Shown: positions 1 to 8,697, numbered from the stretch's first letter. The stretch: 64,000 bases of DNA from Microvirga flavescens (GCF_003290125.1 NZ_QMKH01000001.1:806001-870000), one strand, 5' to 3'. Translations and numbers: made by a program. The notes: generated by a model from the letters alone, not told the origin.

Positions 1-111
1 GGATCCGTCGGCGTGCCGGCTCCCATAGCTGGTGCGGGCCTTCCCTTCATTATCCTGGCGGGCGGCTACGTCCTGGTTCGTCGGCACCGCAACCGCAACA
101 AAGCGCAATGA
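1..111 (+). CDS. 3' end of a protein with an exosortase-type C-terminal sorting tail (partial)
   Basis: Only the last 36 codons are in the window; the gene begins upstream. The tail has the three parts of a PEP-CTERM-like sorting signal: a Pro-rich motif (VPAPIAGAGLP), a short hydrophobic stretch (FIILAGGYVLV), and a basic end (RRHRNRNKAQ). Such tails are known to be cleaved by exosortases during delivery of surface proteins in polysaccharide-producing bacteria. The next gene, 9 bp downstream, is an exosortase-like protein, so this is probably a substrate of it. The motif is not the classical PEP triplet, so the exact tail family is unassigned. Confidence 0.6.
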   Translation, partial: GSVGVPAPIAGAGLPFIILAGGYVLVRRHRNRNKAQ

Positions 112-120
112 TCGAACGAC

Positions 121-999
121 ATGCCGGGCGGCGCGCACCTTTTGCAGCCTGACCTGGTGGAGCGGAAAGCCCCGGTCGCTGACCGGGGCACGGCAGTCTT
201 GTCGCGGAACGACCTCTTTGTTGCGCTCTTCTTCCTCGGCTTCATCAACGGGATCAGCGAGCGCGTGGCTGTGGCTGTCGCCGAGAACGGCATCACGGCG
301 GCGCTGATCGGGACATTCGACATCAGCATTATTGTCTGGGGCGCTTTTGCCATCGGCGTCGCTTACCTGCTGCGAGAGCCATCGGCTTCGCCGGGGAGGG
401 CGGACTGGATTGTCGCCGCCGTTACCTTCGCGGGCTTTATGGTGCCTGTCGTCCCTCTGAGTTGGCTCGCGATCTCGGGCCTTGCCTCTCACGTTCTGCG
501 CACGTCGGAGCGCGCGAGCTTCACGCACCGCGGGGCCTGGATTCTTCTTGCCCTGACGATCCCGATGTTCTGGGGGCGCCTTCTGTTCGCAACCTTCAGC
601 GATGTCATTTTGCGCGCAGACGCCACGCTTGTCGGCTGGCTCGTGGGAACGCACCGCCTCGGCAATGCCGTCGAGTTCGCGGACGGGTCGGGCTACTTGT
701 GGATCGCGCCGGCCTGCTCATCGCTGGCCAATGTTTCGCTCGCCATCCTGTGCTGGGTGACGATCAGCAAGGTTCTGAACCGCGCGGGGTCGTGGGGGGA
801 TGCGGCGTGGATTTCGCTCGCCTGCATCGCGGTCATCGCGATCAACGTCACCCGCATCAGCTTGATCGGTCTGCACCGCGAGCAGTTCGAGCTGATCCAC
901 GGCCCTGTGGGCGCGACGATAACGAGCTGGGCTATTCTCGGCGCGACCGTTGGGATCTGTCTTTTGGGGGTGCGGCGTGATCTACCGGCTCGTTCTTAG
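121..999 (+). CDS. exosortase/archaeosortase-family transpeptidase-like protein
   Basis: A 292-aa, multi-helix inner-membrane protein. It shows the exosortase catalytic triad in order: Cys199 in APACSS, Arg245 in NVTR, and His260 in a HG-P-VG context, each at the end of a hydrophobic segment, as in the EpsH/exosortase family. These enzymes cut C-terminal sorting tails (such as the one encoded just upstream) and act with exopolysaccharide loci. The gene sits in a tight cluster: 9 bp after the sorting-tail gene and overlapping the next gene. The ATG at 121 is the first start after the preceding stop; a later start is possible because residues 1-25 are hydrophilic. The exosortase subtype is not assigned. 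Confidence 0.82.
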   Translation: MPGGAHLLQPDLVERKAPVADRGTAVLSRNDLFVALFFLGFINGISERVAVAVAENGITAALIGTFDISIIVWGAFAIGVAYLLREPSASPGRADWIVAAVTFAGFMVPVVPLSWLAISGLASHVLRTSERASFTHRGAWILLALTIPMFWGRLLFATFSDVILRADATLVGWLVGTHRLGNAVEFADGSGYLWIAPACSSLANVSLAILCWVTISKVLNRAGSWGDAAWISLACIAVIAINVTRISLIGLHREQFELIHGPVGATITSWAILGATVGICLLGVRRDLPARS

Positions 1000-1456
1000 C
1001 GCCATCCTTGGCATTGCCCTGGTCGTCAGTTTGTCGCTCAAGTTTCCGGGCATAGCGGATATCGCCGTGGCCACGGCCGGCACGACGCCGCGCGATATCG
1101 CCACGCTTCTCGAACGTCATGACTTTGAAGTGCGGCAGGATGCGCCGGATACCGATCTGAGATGGGTTTCGGGAAGGGCGGGAACCTGCAGCGTTCTCAT
1201 CGCGCCGGTCGCGCCGCAAGGTTGGCACCGCTCCCTCATCGCGAAGCTCGCGGGTGACAAGCGGGTCTTTTACGTCTTCGAGGGCCAGATTTATGCCGAG
1301 CAGCCGATTCTGCGAACGCGGGCGCATTATTACTGGAGCAAGTTCAATCGCTATCTCGGCCTGAGCCCCGTGACCCGCCCCGTCATCGCCGTCATCGCCA
1401 CGCCTGGCTGCGAGAATGTGCCTGTCGATGAACTTGCCGCTTTGTCGGCCCGGTGA
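977..1456 (+). CDS. small membrane-anchored protein of the exosortase cluster
   Basis: About 159 aa if started at the GTG at 977, which overlaps the exosortase stop by 23 bp; an ATG at 950 would add nine residues. It has an N-terminal hydrophobic anchor (YRLVLSAILGIALVVSLSL) and a soluble domain with two cysteines (CSVLIAPVAP and ATPGCENV). I do not recognise a named family. Position between the exosortase and a VanZ-like gene, with overlaps at both ends, suggests translational coupling and an accessory role in surface-protein sorting or polysaccharide assembly, in the way EpsI-type partners accompany exosortases. That role is inference from context only. Confidence 0.65.
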   Translation: MIYRLVLSAILGIALVVSLSLKFPGIADIAVATAGTTPRDIATLLERHDFEVRQDAPDTDLRWVSGRAGTCSVLIAPVAPQGWHRSLIAKLAGDKRVFYVFEGQIYAEQPILRTRAHYYWSKFNRYLGLSPVTRPVIAVIATPGCENVPVDELAALSAR

Positions 1457-1827
1457 TGCGGATGCTTCAACGGAACTCCTCGGAAACGGTGAGAGGGCTG
1501 TCGCGCCTTGTCGGGTGGCTGCTTATCGCCGCTGTGATGGTTTTCACGCTCGCGCCGATCGGCATTCGCCCCGTCACGGCGGCGCCTGCGGACCTGGAGC
1601 GTTTCGTGGCCTTCGTGCTCATCGGGGGAGCGTTCTACATCGGCTATCCCCGGCATCACATCGGCTTCGTGCTTCTCGTCATCGGCATCGCCGGCCTGCT
1701 CGAGGTTCTGCAGAACATCGTCCCGGGCCGTCATGGACATTGGCACGATTATTTCGTCAAGGCGACAGGAGTTCTGATCGGGACGCTTTTGGCACGGCTT
1801 GCGGAATGGGCCTTCATCCGCCGCTGA
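1456..1827 (+). CDS. VanZ-like small integral membrane protein
   Basis: A 123-aa protein with about four predicted transmembrane helices. Its features match VanZ-like proteins: an acidic turn after helix one (PADLERFVAFVLIG), a GLLEVLQ motif in helix three, and a short loop with RHGHWHDYFVKATG before the last helix. The ATG at 1456 overlaps the previous stop (TGA 1454-1456); a GTG at 1453 is in frame. VanZ-like proteins often accompany exosortase and exopolysaccharide genes; their biochemical role is unknown. The gene ends this operon, followed by a strong hairpin terminator. Confidence 0.65.
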   Translation: MRMLQRNSSETVRGLSRLVGWLLIAAVMVFTLAPIGIRPVTAAPADLERFVAFVLIGGAFYIGYPRHHIGFVLLVIGIAGLLEVLQNIVPGRHGHWHDYFVKATGVLIGTLLARLAEWAFIRR

Positions 1828-1852
1828 GAAGCGAGCGCTCCGCTTCTACAAA

Positions 1853-1886
1853 AAGAACGGCCCCGGCGTGAACCGGGGCCGTTCTT
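1853..1886. terminator. bidirectional hairpin terminator between convergent genes
   Basis: A perfect 14-bp stem (arms 1853-1866 and 1873-1886) closes a 6-nt loop (CGTGAA). The arms begin AAGAA and end TTCTT, so either strand yields a U-containing tail. It lies between the VanZ-like gene (+) and the beta-helix/RTX gene (-), as expected for a shared terminator. Confidence 0.85.
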
Positions 1887-1908
1887 AGTCGTTAAGCCAA
1901 TCGGATCT

Positions 1909-3207
1909 TTAGATCACGAAGAAGTCGGCTGCCGTGAGCTTGGCGAGGTTGCTGACCGTTGCGAACTGAACCGCAGCGCCCGAACCGTTGCCGTCCGCGT
2001 CGTAGAGAAGCGCGCCGGTCTTGTTGTTGTAGATGATGTGGTCGTTGGCATCGAGAGCCTTGGTTCCGATCCGGAACTCGCTCGCGGCCAGCGCGCCGGC
2101 CTTGAGACCCGTGAAGACAGAGTCCTGAAGGTGGATCGTGTCGTACTTCGGGTTGAAGTCCGTGATCGTGTCGACATTCGTGGTCTTGTTCGGCTTGGTG
2201 TCGAAGACGAAGGTGTCACGACCCGTGCCGCCGCTGAGAATGTCGTTCCCGCCCTTGCCGTTCAGCGTGTCGTTTCCACCGTAGGCAAGGATCTTGTCGA
2301 GGCCGGAGGTGCCCGTCAGGACATTGGCGCCATTGGTGCCCTTGATGACCTTGGTGACCGTTCCGGGCGTATCGGGCGTCGACGGGACCGGATCGGGTGT
2401 CGTCGGGTCCGGGGTGGTCGGCGTCGTGGGTGTCGTCGGGTTGGTGGGCGTGGACGGCGTCGAGTCGGGCGTGCCGCCGAGAACGCCTTCGGTGTTGCCC
2501 GAGAGGTACGGCGAGTTCTTCTGGAAGGAGTAGTAACCCCAGTGGCCCTTGCCGAGATAGTTGTTGGTCAGGGAGACGCCGCTGACCGTGCCGCCGCTGT
2601 TGAACTGAGCGTCGGAGTAGACGGTGTAACCGCCGCCGGCGAGGTAGTTGCCGTCGATCGTGATGTTCGTGGTCGAGCCGAAGTAGTTGTCGATCATGAT
2701 CGCCGACGTGTCGGTGTGATCGTTGATGACGGTGTTGTGCTTGATCGTGACGTTCGAAACGCCGCCGTCGATCTGGATGCCGTCGTAATGCGGGCCGGAC
2801 CAGTTGGACTGCAGATCGTGGATGTAATTATCCTGGATCACCGTGCCCGACTTGTTGACGTAAATACCGTCTTCCACATTGTGGATGTTGTTGCCGATGA
2901 AGGTGCCGCCGCCGCTGATGCCGCGAATGCCCTCGGCAGCCATGCCGTCGATTTCGCAATTCTTGATGGTGGCGCCTGACGCCAGGATGTTGACCACTGC
3001 CCAGCTGCTGGCCGTGATCTTGCAGTTTTCCAGCGTCACGTTCTGGGCATTGATGGTCACCATGCCCTTGATGTCGAGGTTCTTGATGGTCACGCCGGGA
3101 GTGTTGATGACGAGGCCGCCCGAGGGGGTCAAAGTCACGCCGGCGGGAACACCAGTATTAGTCGCGTTAGGAAACCCCGAAAGCGCCGAAGTCGAAACAG
3201 TTGCCAT
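1909..3207 (-). CDS. secreted right-handed beta-helix protein with RTX repeats and type I secretion tail
   Basis: A 432-aa protein without a Sec signal. Residues about 10-245 form a parallel beta-helix with repeated N-V/I-T-I/L rungs (for example VTLENCKIT, VTIKHNTVI, ITIDGNYLA), the fold of polysaccharide lyases and hydrolases. A Pro/Thr-rich linker (about 248-290) joins RTX nonapeptides (YGGNDTLNG, KGGNDILSGG, TGRDTFVF) and a C-terminal module ending in DFFVI, typical of type I export. The rungs and the opening FPNATNTGVP match the protein at 5515-6420. Probable role: secreted polysaccharide-binding or -cleaving protein for the adjacent exopolysaccharide; the catalytic residues are not assignable. 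An AAGGA Shine-Dalgarno precedes the ATG by 6 nt. No type I transporter genes are in the window. Confidence 0.82.
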   Translation of the reverse strand: MATVSTSALSGFPNATNTGVPAGVTLTPSGGLVINTPGVTIKNLDIKGMVTINAQNVTLENCKITASSWAVVNILASGATIKNCEIDGMAAEGIRGISGGGTFIGNNIHNVEDGIYVNKSGTVIQDNYIHDLQSNWSGPHYDGIQIDGGVSNVTIKHNTVINDHTDTSAIMIDNYFGSTTNITIDGNYLAGGGYTVYSDAQFNSGGTVSGVSLTNNYLGKGHWGYYSFQKNSPYLSGNTEGVLGGTPDSTPSTPTNPTTPTTPTTPDPTTPDPVPSTPDTPGTVTKVIKGTNGANVLTGTSGLDKILAYGGNDTLNGKGGNDILSGGTGRDTFVFDTKPNKTTNVDTITDFNPKYDTIHLQDSVFTGLKAGALAASEFRIGTKALDANDHIIYNNKTGALLYDADGNGSGAAVQFATVSNLAKLTAADFFVI

Positions 3208-3710
3208 AATAAATCCTTACCTTACGTAAGCTATTCGAAAATGACTTTAAGTCGGACGAGCCGTAAGGAGGGACCGCCAGCTGGCACACAACACGAGCTG
3301 ACTATCGTTGGACGACCCGACGACCGATGAGACCACCGAAGAACTCAAAATCTCAAAGCCAAGCTCTAAAGTGGTAGTCCGGAATACACACGGCTTGACC
3401 GTCGGGTCTTGTGATGAATGGACAGTTCTTTGTGATTCCAGGCCAGCTTGGCCGGAATCGAGGGTTTCGTGAAGCGAAACAGCAATAATGGCGACATCGT
3501 GGCGAATATTCGTCGCGATGTTGGTTTAAAAACCGCAGAAATGTTAACCCCTTCAAAAAGCCAATTACTGCGCTTTACTGCGTAGCCGCGTGAGCAGGGC
3601 TGAAGCAGCTGCGCTCAGGCTACCTCCTTTGGGATGCTTGTCTCGGCAGGGGGCGGCTCGCAAGATTGACCGGTCATGTCGTCATGCCGCCGCTGAGGAC
3701 CAATGCGCCC
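3208..3710. other. intergenic region, divergent promoters, no gene seen
   Basis: No convincing reading frame on either strand. A 10-bp palindrome (CTTACGTAAG, 3221-3230) lies just upstream of the beta-helix gene. The stretch is less GC-rich than its surroundings. It should hold the promoters of the beta-helix gene (-) and the methyltransferase (+). Confidence 0.5.
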
Positions 3711-4625
3711 ATGTCGAAGTCCTACACCAGCAACACGACTTTGATGACTAAAGCGCGGGAGGCCTGGCGTTTGCGCCAGTGGCACGCCACGAACGCCGCC
3801 TCGCGGGTAAAACAGGTCATCGAGGTGATGGATGAGCTCGAAGAAACTTTGCGCGCCCGCTACGGTCTGGCGCTGGAAGGCCTCGACGTCCTCGACATCG
3901 GCACGGGTCAGCAGCAGATCCAATCGGCATGGCTCGCCCGCCGGAACCGCGTCACGGGCATCGATCTCGATGTCATCGCCAAGGGTTGGTCGCCCTGGCC
4001 CTACCTGAAGATGGCGCGCGAGAACGGCGCCAACCGCACGGTCAAGACTCTGGCTCGCAAGGCGCTTGGCCTCGATGCGATGTACAGCCGGGCCCTGTTC
4101 GACGAACTTGGCCGCACGGCCAATGATTTGTCCGTACAGCAAATGGATGTCATGGACATTCGGCTAGCATCGGGCAGTTTCGATTTCGTGTATTGCTCCT
4201 CGGTGCTGCAATGCGTTCCCGATGTTCCGCGCGCGCTTGAGGAAATGAACCGGGTTCTGAAGCCCGGCGGCGTCGGGTATTTCACGGTGCAGCTCTACAG
4301 CAGCGAAACCGGTTCCCTCGACCCGCGTCTTTACGGCGGCGACCGGAGCGACATTCCCTATTGGGCGCATCTGCGCCCCACAGAGGCGAGCAAGGTCGCT
4401 GGTAACGCATGGCTCAACAAGCTGCGCCTGAGCGAGTGGCGCGAGCATGTCGGCGCAAACCTCTTTGACCCGACAATTGAACTGAGCCAACCGAAGGCGG
4501 AGGCGCTGGAGCCGTTGGCGCAATCTCTGCACCGGATGGGGGAGTTGAGGGATTACACCCTGGAGGAACTCCTCACTCACGAGCTGCGCGTGTCATGGAG
4601 CAAGAAGAACGGTCGTGACGGGTGA
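3711..4625 (+). CDS. class I SAM-dependent methyltransferase (Methyltransf_11 type)
   Basis: A 304-aa protein if started at ATG 3711; upstream starts (3684 ATG, 3666 TTG) are in frame but lack a good ribosome site. It has the Rossmann SAM-binding motif I (DVLDIGTGQQQ, near residue 60), an acidic residue at the end of beta 2 (VTGIDLDV), a motif with FDFVYCSSVLQCVPDV, and the RVLKPGG post-motif, all classical for small-molecule or sugar methyltransferases. Lying among polysaccharide genes, it may methylate a sugar or lipid intermediate, but the substrate cannot be read from sequence. A second, only distantly similar methyltransferase follows. Confidence 0.8.
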   Translation: MSKSYTSNTTLMTKAREAWRLRQWHATNAASRVKQVIEVMDELEETLRARYGLALEGLDVLDIGTGQQQIQSAWLARRNRVTGIDLDVIAKGWSPWPYLKMARENGANRTVKTLARKALGLDAMYSRALFDELGRTANDLSVQQMDVMDIRLASGSFDFVYCSSVLQCVPDVPRALEEMNRVLKPGGVGYFTVQLYSSETGSLDPRLYGGDRSDIPYWAHLRPTEASKVAGNAWLNKLRLSEWREHVGANLFDPTIELSQPKAEALEPLAQSLHRMGELRDYTLEELLTHELRVSWSKKNGRDG

Positions 4626-4812
4626 TCCGAAACAGAAGACCGCGTGGTTACCACTTTTGGGCCGCTTGCCTCGGCCCGTCATCAGGCACAGCTTTGAGTG
4701 GTGAATGCCCGGAGGATCTGCTTTGGGCGAAAGGCGTCGGAGGGTTGGAAGGCATGACAGATCATCGGGTCGCGGCATGCTCGGACTGGTGCTTCCAGTG
4801 CGGGAGCCTCAC

Positions 4813-5487
4813 ATGACCGAACTACCCTACAACAACCGCAATTCTATTCCTTCGATCATGCGGCGGCGGCGATTCCAGATCGTCAACCGGCTCATTCAGG
4901 ATATCATCGACAAGAAAGGCTCTTGCCGCATTCTGGATATTGGCGGAACGCACTATTACTGGGCCCTGGACGACGATTATCTCAACGAGCGGCGCGGCAA
5001 GGTCACGATCATCGTCGCCAATGTCGACGAGCCGACCGAGGAGAAGAACGAACTTTGCGAATATGTCGTCGGCGATGCGACGGCGCAGGACATCTATGAA
5101 TCTTACGACTATGACCTGATCCACTCGAATTCCGTCATCGAGCATGTGGGCGCATGGCCGAAGGTCAAGGCGATGGCGGATCATATTCGCGCATCACAGC
5201 GCGCTTACTACATTCAGACGCCGAATTACTGGTTCCCCGTCGAGCCGCATTTCCGCTCAGTGGGGTTTCAATGGCTGCCGGAATCGACCCGCGCGTCGAT
5301 GTTGATGAAACGTCAGCGCGGCTTTCGTGGACCTGCCAAGAATTGGGACGACGCGATGGATCTGGTGGAGAGCGTCAAGCTGCTCACCGCATCGCAACTG
5401 CGCGGCCTCTTCCCGGAAGCGGCACTGCTGCGGGAGCGCATCGGTCCTTTGACGAAATCCTTCATGGTGGTCGGCAACGGGCACTGA
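4813..5487 (+). CDS. SAM-dependent methyltransferase-like protein
   Basis: A 224-aa protein started at ATG 4813 (MTELPYNN); the frame stays open upstream but the extra residues look non-coding. It shows a methyltransferase motif I variant (RILDIGGTHYYW), a central acidic motif (YVVGDATAQDI) and an IHSNSVIEHVG motif, the usual position of the active-site loop. The C-terminal part (NYWFPVEPHFRS, PESTRASML) resembles the methyltransferases found in glycan gene clusters. Substrate unknown. It lies between another methyltransferase and the Sec-type beta-helix gene, all on the plus strand, so the three may be co-transcribed. Confidence 0.72.
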   Translation: MTELPYNNRNSIPSIMRRRRFQIVNRLIQDIIDKKGSCRILDIGGTHYYWALDDDYLNERRGKVTIIVANVDEPTEEKNELCEYVVGDATAQDIYESYDYDLIHSNSVIEHVGAWPKVKAMADHIRASQRAYYIQTPNYWFPVEPHFRSVGFQWLPESTRASMLMKRQRGFRGPAKNWDDAMDLVESVKLLTASQLRGLFPEAALLRERIGPLTKSFMVVGNGH

Positions 5488-5514
5488 GAGAACTGTGAGG
5501 AGGAAAGCGTCGGC

Positions 5515-6420
5515 ATGAATGGCGGCAAGCGCGCCGAGACGGGACGTCGCCGCTTGATCATGACGCAAGCGATGCTGGTCCTCGGCCTCTCGATCCTCTG
5601 CACCGCGCCCATCCTCGCCGATCCGAGCGCTCGCCAGACCAATAATTGCATGCCCAAGCCCTCCGCCTGCGGCTTTCCCGATGCGACCAATACAGGCGTT
5701 CCGCCCGGAACCGTCCTGTCTCTCCATGAGGGCGACCTGCACATCACACAGCCCGGCGCGGTGGTGGACGGTCTCGACATTGTCGGTTGTGTCTACATCG
5801 AGGCCGACAACGTCACCCTCAAGCGCTCGCGGGTGCGCGGTGGGTGTCCCTATTATGCGATTCGCACCTTCACGGCCTCGCGCTCGGTAACGGGCGTGAA
5901 TATTACGGATGTGGAAATCGACCTTCGCGGCAATCTCGATACCAAAGGCATCGCGTTCGATGGCTACACCGCGACCCGCGTGCACTTCCACAACGGGGCC
6001 GATTGCGCGCATTTCGGCACGAATGTGACGATTGAGGATTCGTTCTGCGATGTCGCTCCCCTTCCCGATGGGGCGACGGTCCATGCGGACGGCTTCCAGT
6101 CGGACGGCGGCAACGGCATCACGCTCCGGCACAACACGATCCGCAATCCCAACGGGCAGACCTCGGCGATCATCATGGGCACGAACAGCGCCCCCATCGT
6201 GAATGTGCGGATCGTCGACAACCTGATCGCCGGCGGCGGATGGGCGCTCTATTGCGCCGCGGCCACCGGCACCATCAAGGACGAGACGGTTTCCGGCAAC
6301 CGGTTCGCGCGGACGTATTTTCCCCGTGGCGGCGCTTTCGGCCCCGCCGCCTATTGCGAGCGCATCGGAGCCGGGTGGGCCGGCACGAATGTGTGGGACG
6401 ATACCGGAAAGCCTTTCTAG
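5515..6420 (+). CDS. Sec-exported right-handed beta-helix protein
   Basis: A 301-aa protein with a strong Shine-Dalgarno (GAGGAGG) ahead of ATG 5515. An N-terminal basic region and hydrophobic core (MLVLGLSILCTAPILA) form a Sec signal. The mature part begins with a segment nearly the same as that of the 1909-3207 protein (CGFPDATNTGVPPGT) and continues with beta-helix rungs (VTLKRSRVR, VTIEDSFCD, ITLRHNTIR, VRIVDNLIA). It has several cysteines (for example GCVYIE, RGGCPYY, YCAAATG, YCERIG), fitting disulphides in the periplasm, whereas the RTX paralogue has few. Likely a periplasmic or secreted polysaccharide lyase/hydrolase-like protein. Catalysis is not demonstrated by visible residues. Confidence 0.78.
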   Translation: MNGGKRAETGRRRLIMTQAMLVLGLSILCTAPILADPSARQTNNCMPKPSACGFPDATNTGVPPGTVLSLHEGDLHITQPGAVVDGLDIVGCVYIEADNVTLKRSRVRGGCPYYAIRTFTASRSVTGVNITDVEIDLRGNLDTKGIAFDGYTATRVHFHNGADCAHFGTNVTIEDSFCDVAPLPDGATVHADGFQSDGGNGITLRHNTIRNPNGQTSAIIMGTNSAPIVNVRIVDNLIAGGGWALYCAAATGTIKDETVSGNRFARTYFPRGGAFGPAAYCERIGAGWAGTNVWDDTGKPF

Positions 6421-6423
6421 GGA

Positions 6424-7221
6424 TCAATAACCGTACTTCTCGGGCCCGTGTTCGCACTTGTTCAGCACGACGCCGAGAACGTTGGTCTCCTGCGCGAGGC
6501 TGCGCTCGCACACATCCACCTCGCCAAGCGTGCTCGTCTCCGCCGCCACCACCAGGATCACGCAATCGACATTGGGGAGGAAGGCGATAACGTCATCGTT
6601 GGCGAGCATCGGCGGCAGATCGAAGAGAAGAATGTCGGGCTTCAGCTTCTCTTTCAGGTTCGTGAGAATCGGCGCCGTGTTGGGGCCCTGCAGCAACTCG
6701 GCGGCATAGGATACCGGGTGCGAATTCGTGCCGACAGCGATGTTCTCGCCGCACCGCAGGAGTGATTCCTCGATGGCGGCTTCCCCTTTCAGGAAGCGCT
6801 CCATCGAATAGATCTTCTCAGCGCCGAGAACGTTGCCCACTTGCGGGCGACGCAGGTCGAGATCCACGAGAACCGTGCGGCAATCCTTCAGGTTGGCGAA
6901 GCTGAAGGCGAGGTTGATGGAAACCAGCGTCTTGCCGCAGCCTTGCGTCGGAGAGGTGATGGCGATCGAGGTCCAGTTGTTCTGGCGCATGATTTTGAGG
7001 ATTTTCGTGCGCAAAATGTCGAAGGTGAACGTCGCCTTGTCCGTCCTGTCAATGGTGACGATCCGCCGTTGGGCGACCCGCTTTCGGTCGAGCGTCATCT
7101 GTGGAAGTTTCGTCCAGAGCTCGCCGTTCCCCGCTGAATGCGACATCGTTCCATCCGGAAAAGTCACCAGGGCGCTTTCCCGTTCCAGCTTTTCGCGTGC
7201 AGCCTGAGTGATGCGATCCAT
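6424..7221 (-). CDS. BY-kinase-like polysaccharide co-polymerase ATPase (CpsD/CapB family)
   Basis: A 265-aa cytoplasmic P-loop protein. Walker A is at residues 90-98 (SPTQGCGKT), Walker A' at 117-126 (VLVDLDLRRP), and Walker B around 196-204 (ILLFDLPP), the arrangement of bacterial tyrosine kinases that act with Wzz proteins. The C-terminus carries only KYGY instead of a long tyrosine cluster, so autophosphorylation may be limited. It follows the Wzz-like gene by 9 bp on the same strand, so the pair forms the two-polypeptide version of the Wzc/ExoP system controlling polysaccharide chain length and export. Confidence 0.87.
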   Translation of the reverse strand: MDRITQAAREKLERESALVTFPDGTMSHSAGNGELWTKLPQMTLDRKRVAQRRIVTIDRTDKATFTFDILRTKILKIMRQNNWTSIAITSPTQGCGKTLVSINLAFSFANLKDCRTVLVDLDLRRPQVGNVLGAEKIYSMERFLKGEAAIEESLLRCGENIAVGTNSHPVSYAAELLQGPNTAPILTNLKEKLKPDILLFDLPPMLANDDVIAFLPNVDCVILVVAAETSTLGEVDVCERSLAQETNVLGVVLNKCEHGPEKYGY

Positions 7222-7230
7222 GATCCGCGC

Positions 7231-8697
7231 CTACATTCGCAGTGAACGACGAAGTGTCGAAGGTATTAACGGCAATCGCCTCGGATACGTTTCACCTCTC
7301 ACGGGGATATAGGGGATCGTCGCCAGCGGCTCGATGTCCAGCGTCTCGATGAGTTCCGCGGGCCGGCGGATGCCCTTGTTGGTGATTTCGAGCAGAACGA
7401 TGAAAGCGAGCCCCAGAACCAGCCCGCCGATCACGCTGCCGCCCGCGATGGCGAGCCGCTTGGGACCGATGGGGCGCTGCGGCGGGGTCGCCAGCTCCAG
7501 CACCGACAGCCGCTCGCCCTTGGCGCGCTGTTCGATCCGTTGCCCGGTCGAGGCGTCTCCGAGCCTGGCGACGGCCATGTTGTATTGCGTCTGAACGTTC
7601 TGGTGTTGCCGCTCGAGCGCATTCAGCGCGGTTTCGTTCGCCGGGGTTGCCGCAATCGACTGGTTGAGGTCAGTCAGGCTCTGGCTGAGGGTGGATCTTT
7701 CTTCCGCGATGAGGGCCAGCCGCCGGTCGATGTCGGCAATCTGAAGGTCGAGTTCCGTCGGAACGGCCTTGCCGGTCGTGCCTTCGGAGCCGCCCGTCCT
7801 CTCGGCCTGCACGGCCTTTTCGAGGGCGGCGATCTGCTCTTGAAGGGCGACGAGGCCGGGACTCGCTTCGGAGAAGATCGTGCGTTGCTCAGTCAAGACC
7901 CGGCGCAGTTGCTGCAGGGTTTGCTCGGCGGGCGTCATGGCCGCGCTGGCGACGCGCCCGGTGCCCGAGAACATTTCCGTGAGTCTGGAACGCCCGTCGC
8001 GCAGCGACGCTTCTTCTCGGGAAAGCTGCGTCAGCCGTTCCTGCTGGCCGATCTGCTGCGTGCGCCGGAAGCTGAGGCTCTCGGGCAGGGCATCCTTGTT
8101 ATTGCTCTTGAAGTCCAGGATTTCGCGTTCCAACTGACCGAGCTTCGCGCCGAGGCGTTCCGTTTCCTGCTGGAAGAATGCCGAAGTTTCCGTGGCCTGC
8201 TGCGTGCGCTGGAGCGTGTTCCTTTCCAGGATCAGTTTGACGAACTCGTTCACGACCTCAGCCGCGAGAACCGGGTCCTTCGCCTTGAAGGTCACGGCAA
8301 AGGCGGTTGCCGCGTCGCTGGCGCGCTGCGTCTCGAAGCGGATCTGTTCGAAATTCATTCGCGCGCGCATGTCGTCGGCAATATCGTTCTCGGAAAGCCC
8401 CGTGCGATCGCCGTAAAGGCTGAAGCGGTCGGCGATGGCGAGGAGGTTCGCGCGGGTCTTCATCTGCAATTCGATGAGCTGCACCTGCTTGACGATCTCG
8501 GTCGGCACGGTCGAGCGCGCGAGTTCCATCGAAATTTGCGGCGATTCCACCATGATTTGCGCTTCCGCGCGATAAACGGGCGGCAGCATGGAGGCGACGA
8601 TGAACCCGATCAAGGCGATGGTGAGGGCGATGGCAGCGAAATAGGGGAAGCGTCGGAGGAAGATCGATCGGTAGAAGCGGAAGTCGATATTTCCCAT
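7231..8697 (-). CDS. Wzz/GumC-family chain-length determinant
   Basis: A 488-aa inner-membrane protein. An N-terminal helix (about residues 17-40) follows a cytoplasmic Wzz leader; a long periplasmic region (about 40-420) is rich in predicted coiled coil (for example LGQLEREILDFKSNN, RLTQLSREEASL); a Pro-rich stretch (PPQRPIGPKR) precedes the second helix (LAIAGGSVIGGLVLGLAFIVLL). This is the classical polysaccharide co-polymerase layout. It regulates chain length together with the BY-kinase encoded next, and is divergent from the ExoF-like export protein, with about 225 bp between them holding both promoters. Confidence 0.9.
   Translation of the reverse strand: MGNIDFRFYRSIFLRRFPYFAAIALTIALIGFIVASMLPPVYRAEAQIMVESPQISMELARSTVPTEIVKQVQLIELQMKTRANLLAIADRFSLYGDRTGLSENDIADDMRARMNFEQIRFETQRASDAATAFAVTFKAKDPVLAAEVVNEFVKLILERNTLQRTQQATETSAFFQQETERLGAKLGQLEREILDFKSNNKDALPESLSFRRTQQIGQQERLTQLSREEASLRDGRSRLTEMFSGTGRVASAAMTPAEQTLQQLRRVLTEQRTIFSEASPGLVALQEQIAALEKAVQAERTGGSEGTTGKAVPTELDLQIADIDRRLALIAEERSTLSQSLTDLNQSIAATPANETALNALERQHQNVQTQYNMAVARLGDASTGQRIEQRAKGERLSVLELATPPQRPIGPKRLAIAGGSVIGGLVLGLAFIVLLEITNKGIRRPAELIETLDIEPLATIPYIPVRGETYPRRLPLIPSTLRRSLRM

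Noticed and set aside
2038-2979. Long plus-strand frame (313 codons) opposite the beta-helix gene
   Set aside because: Val/Arg/Asp-rich composition and lies fully antisense to a convincing gene; a mirror frame of biased codons.
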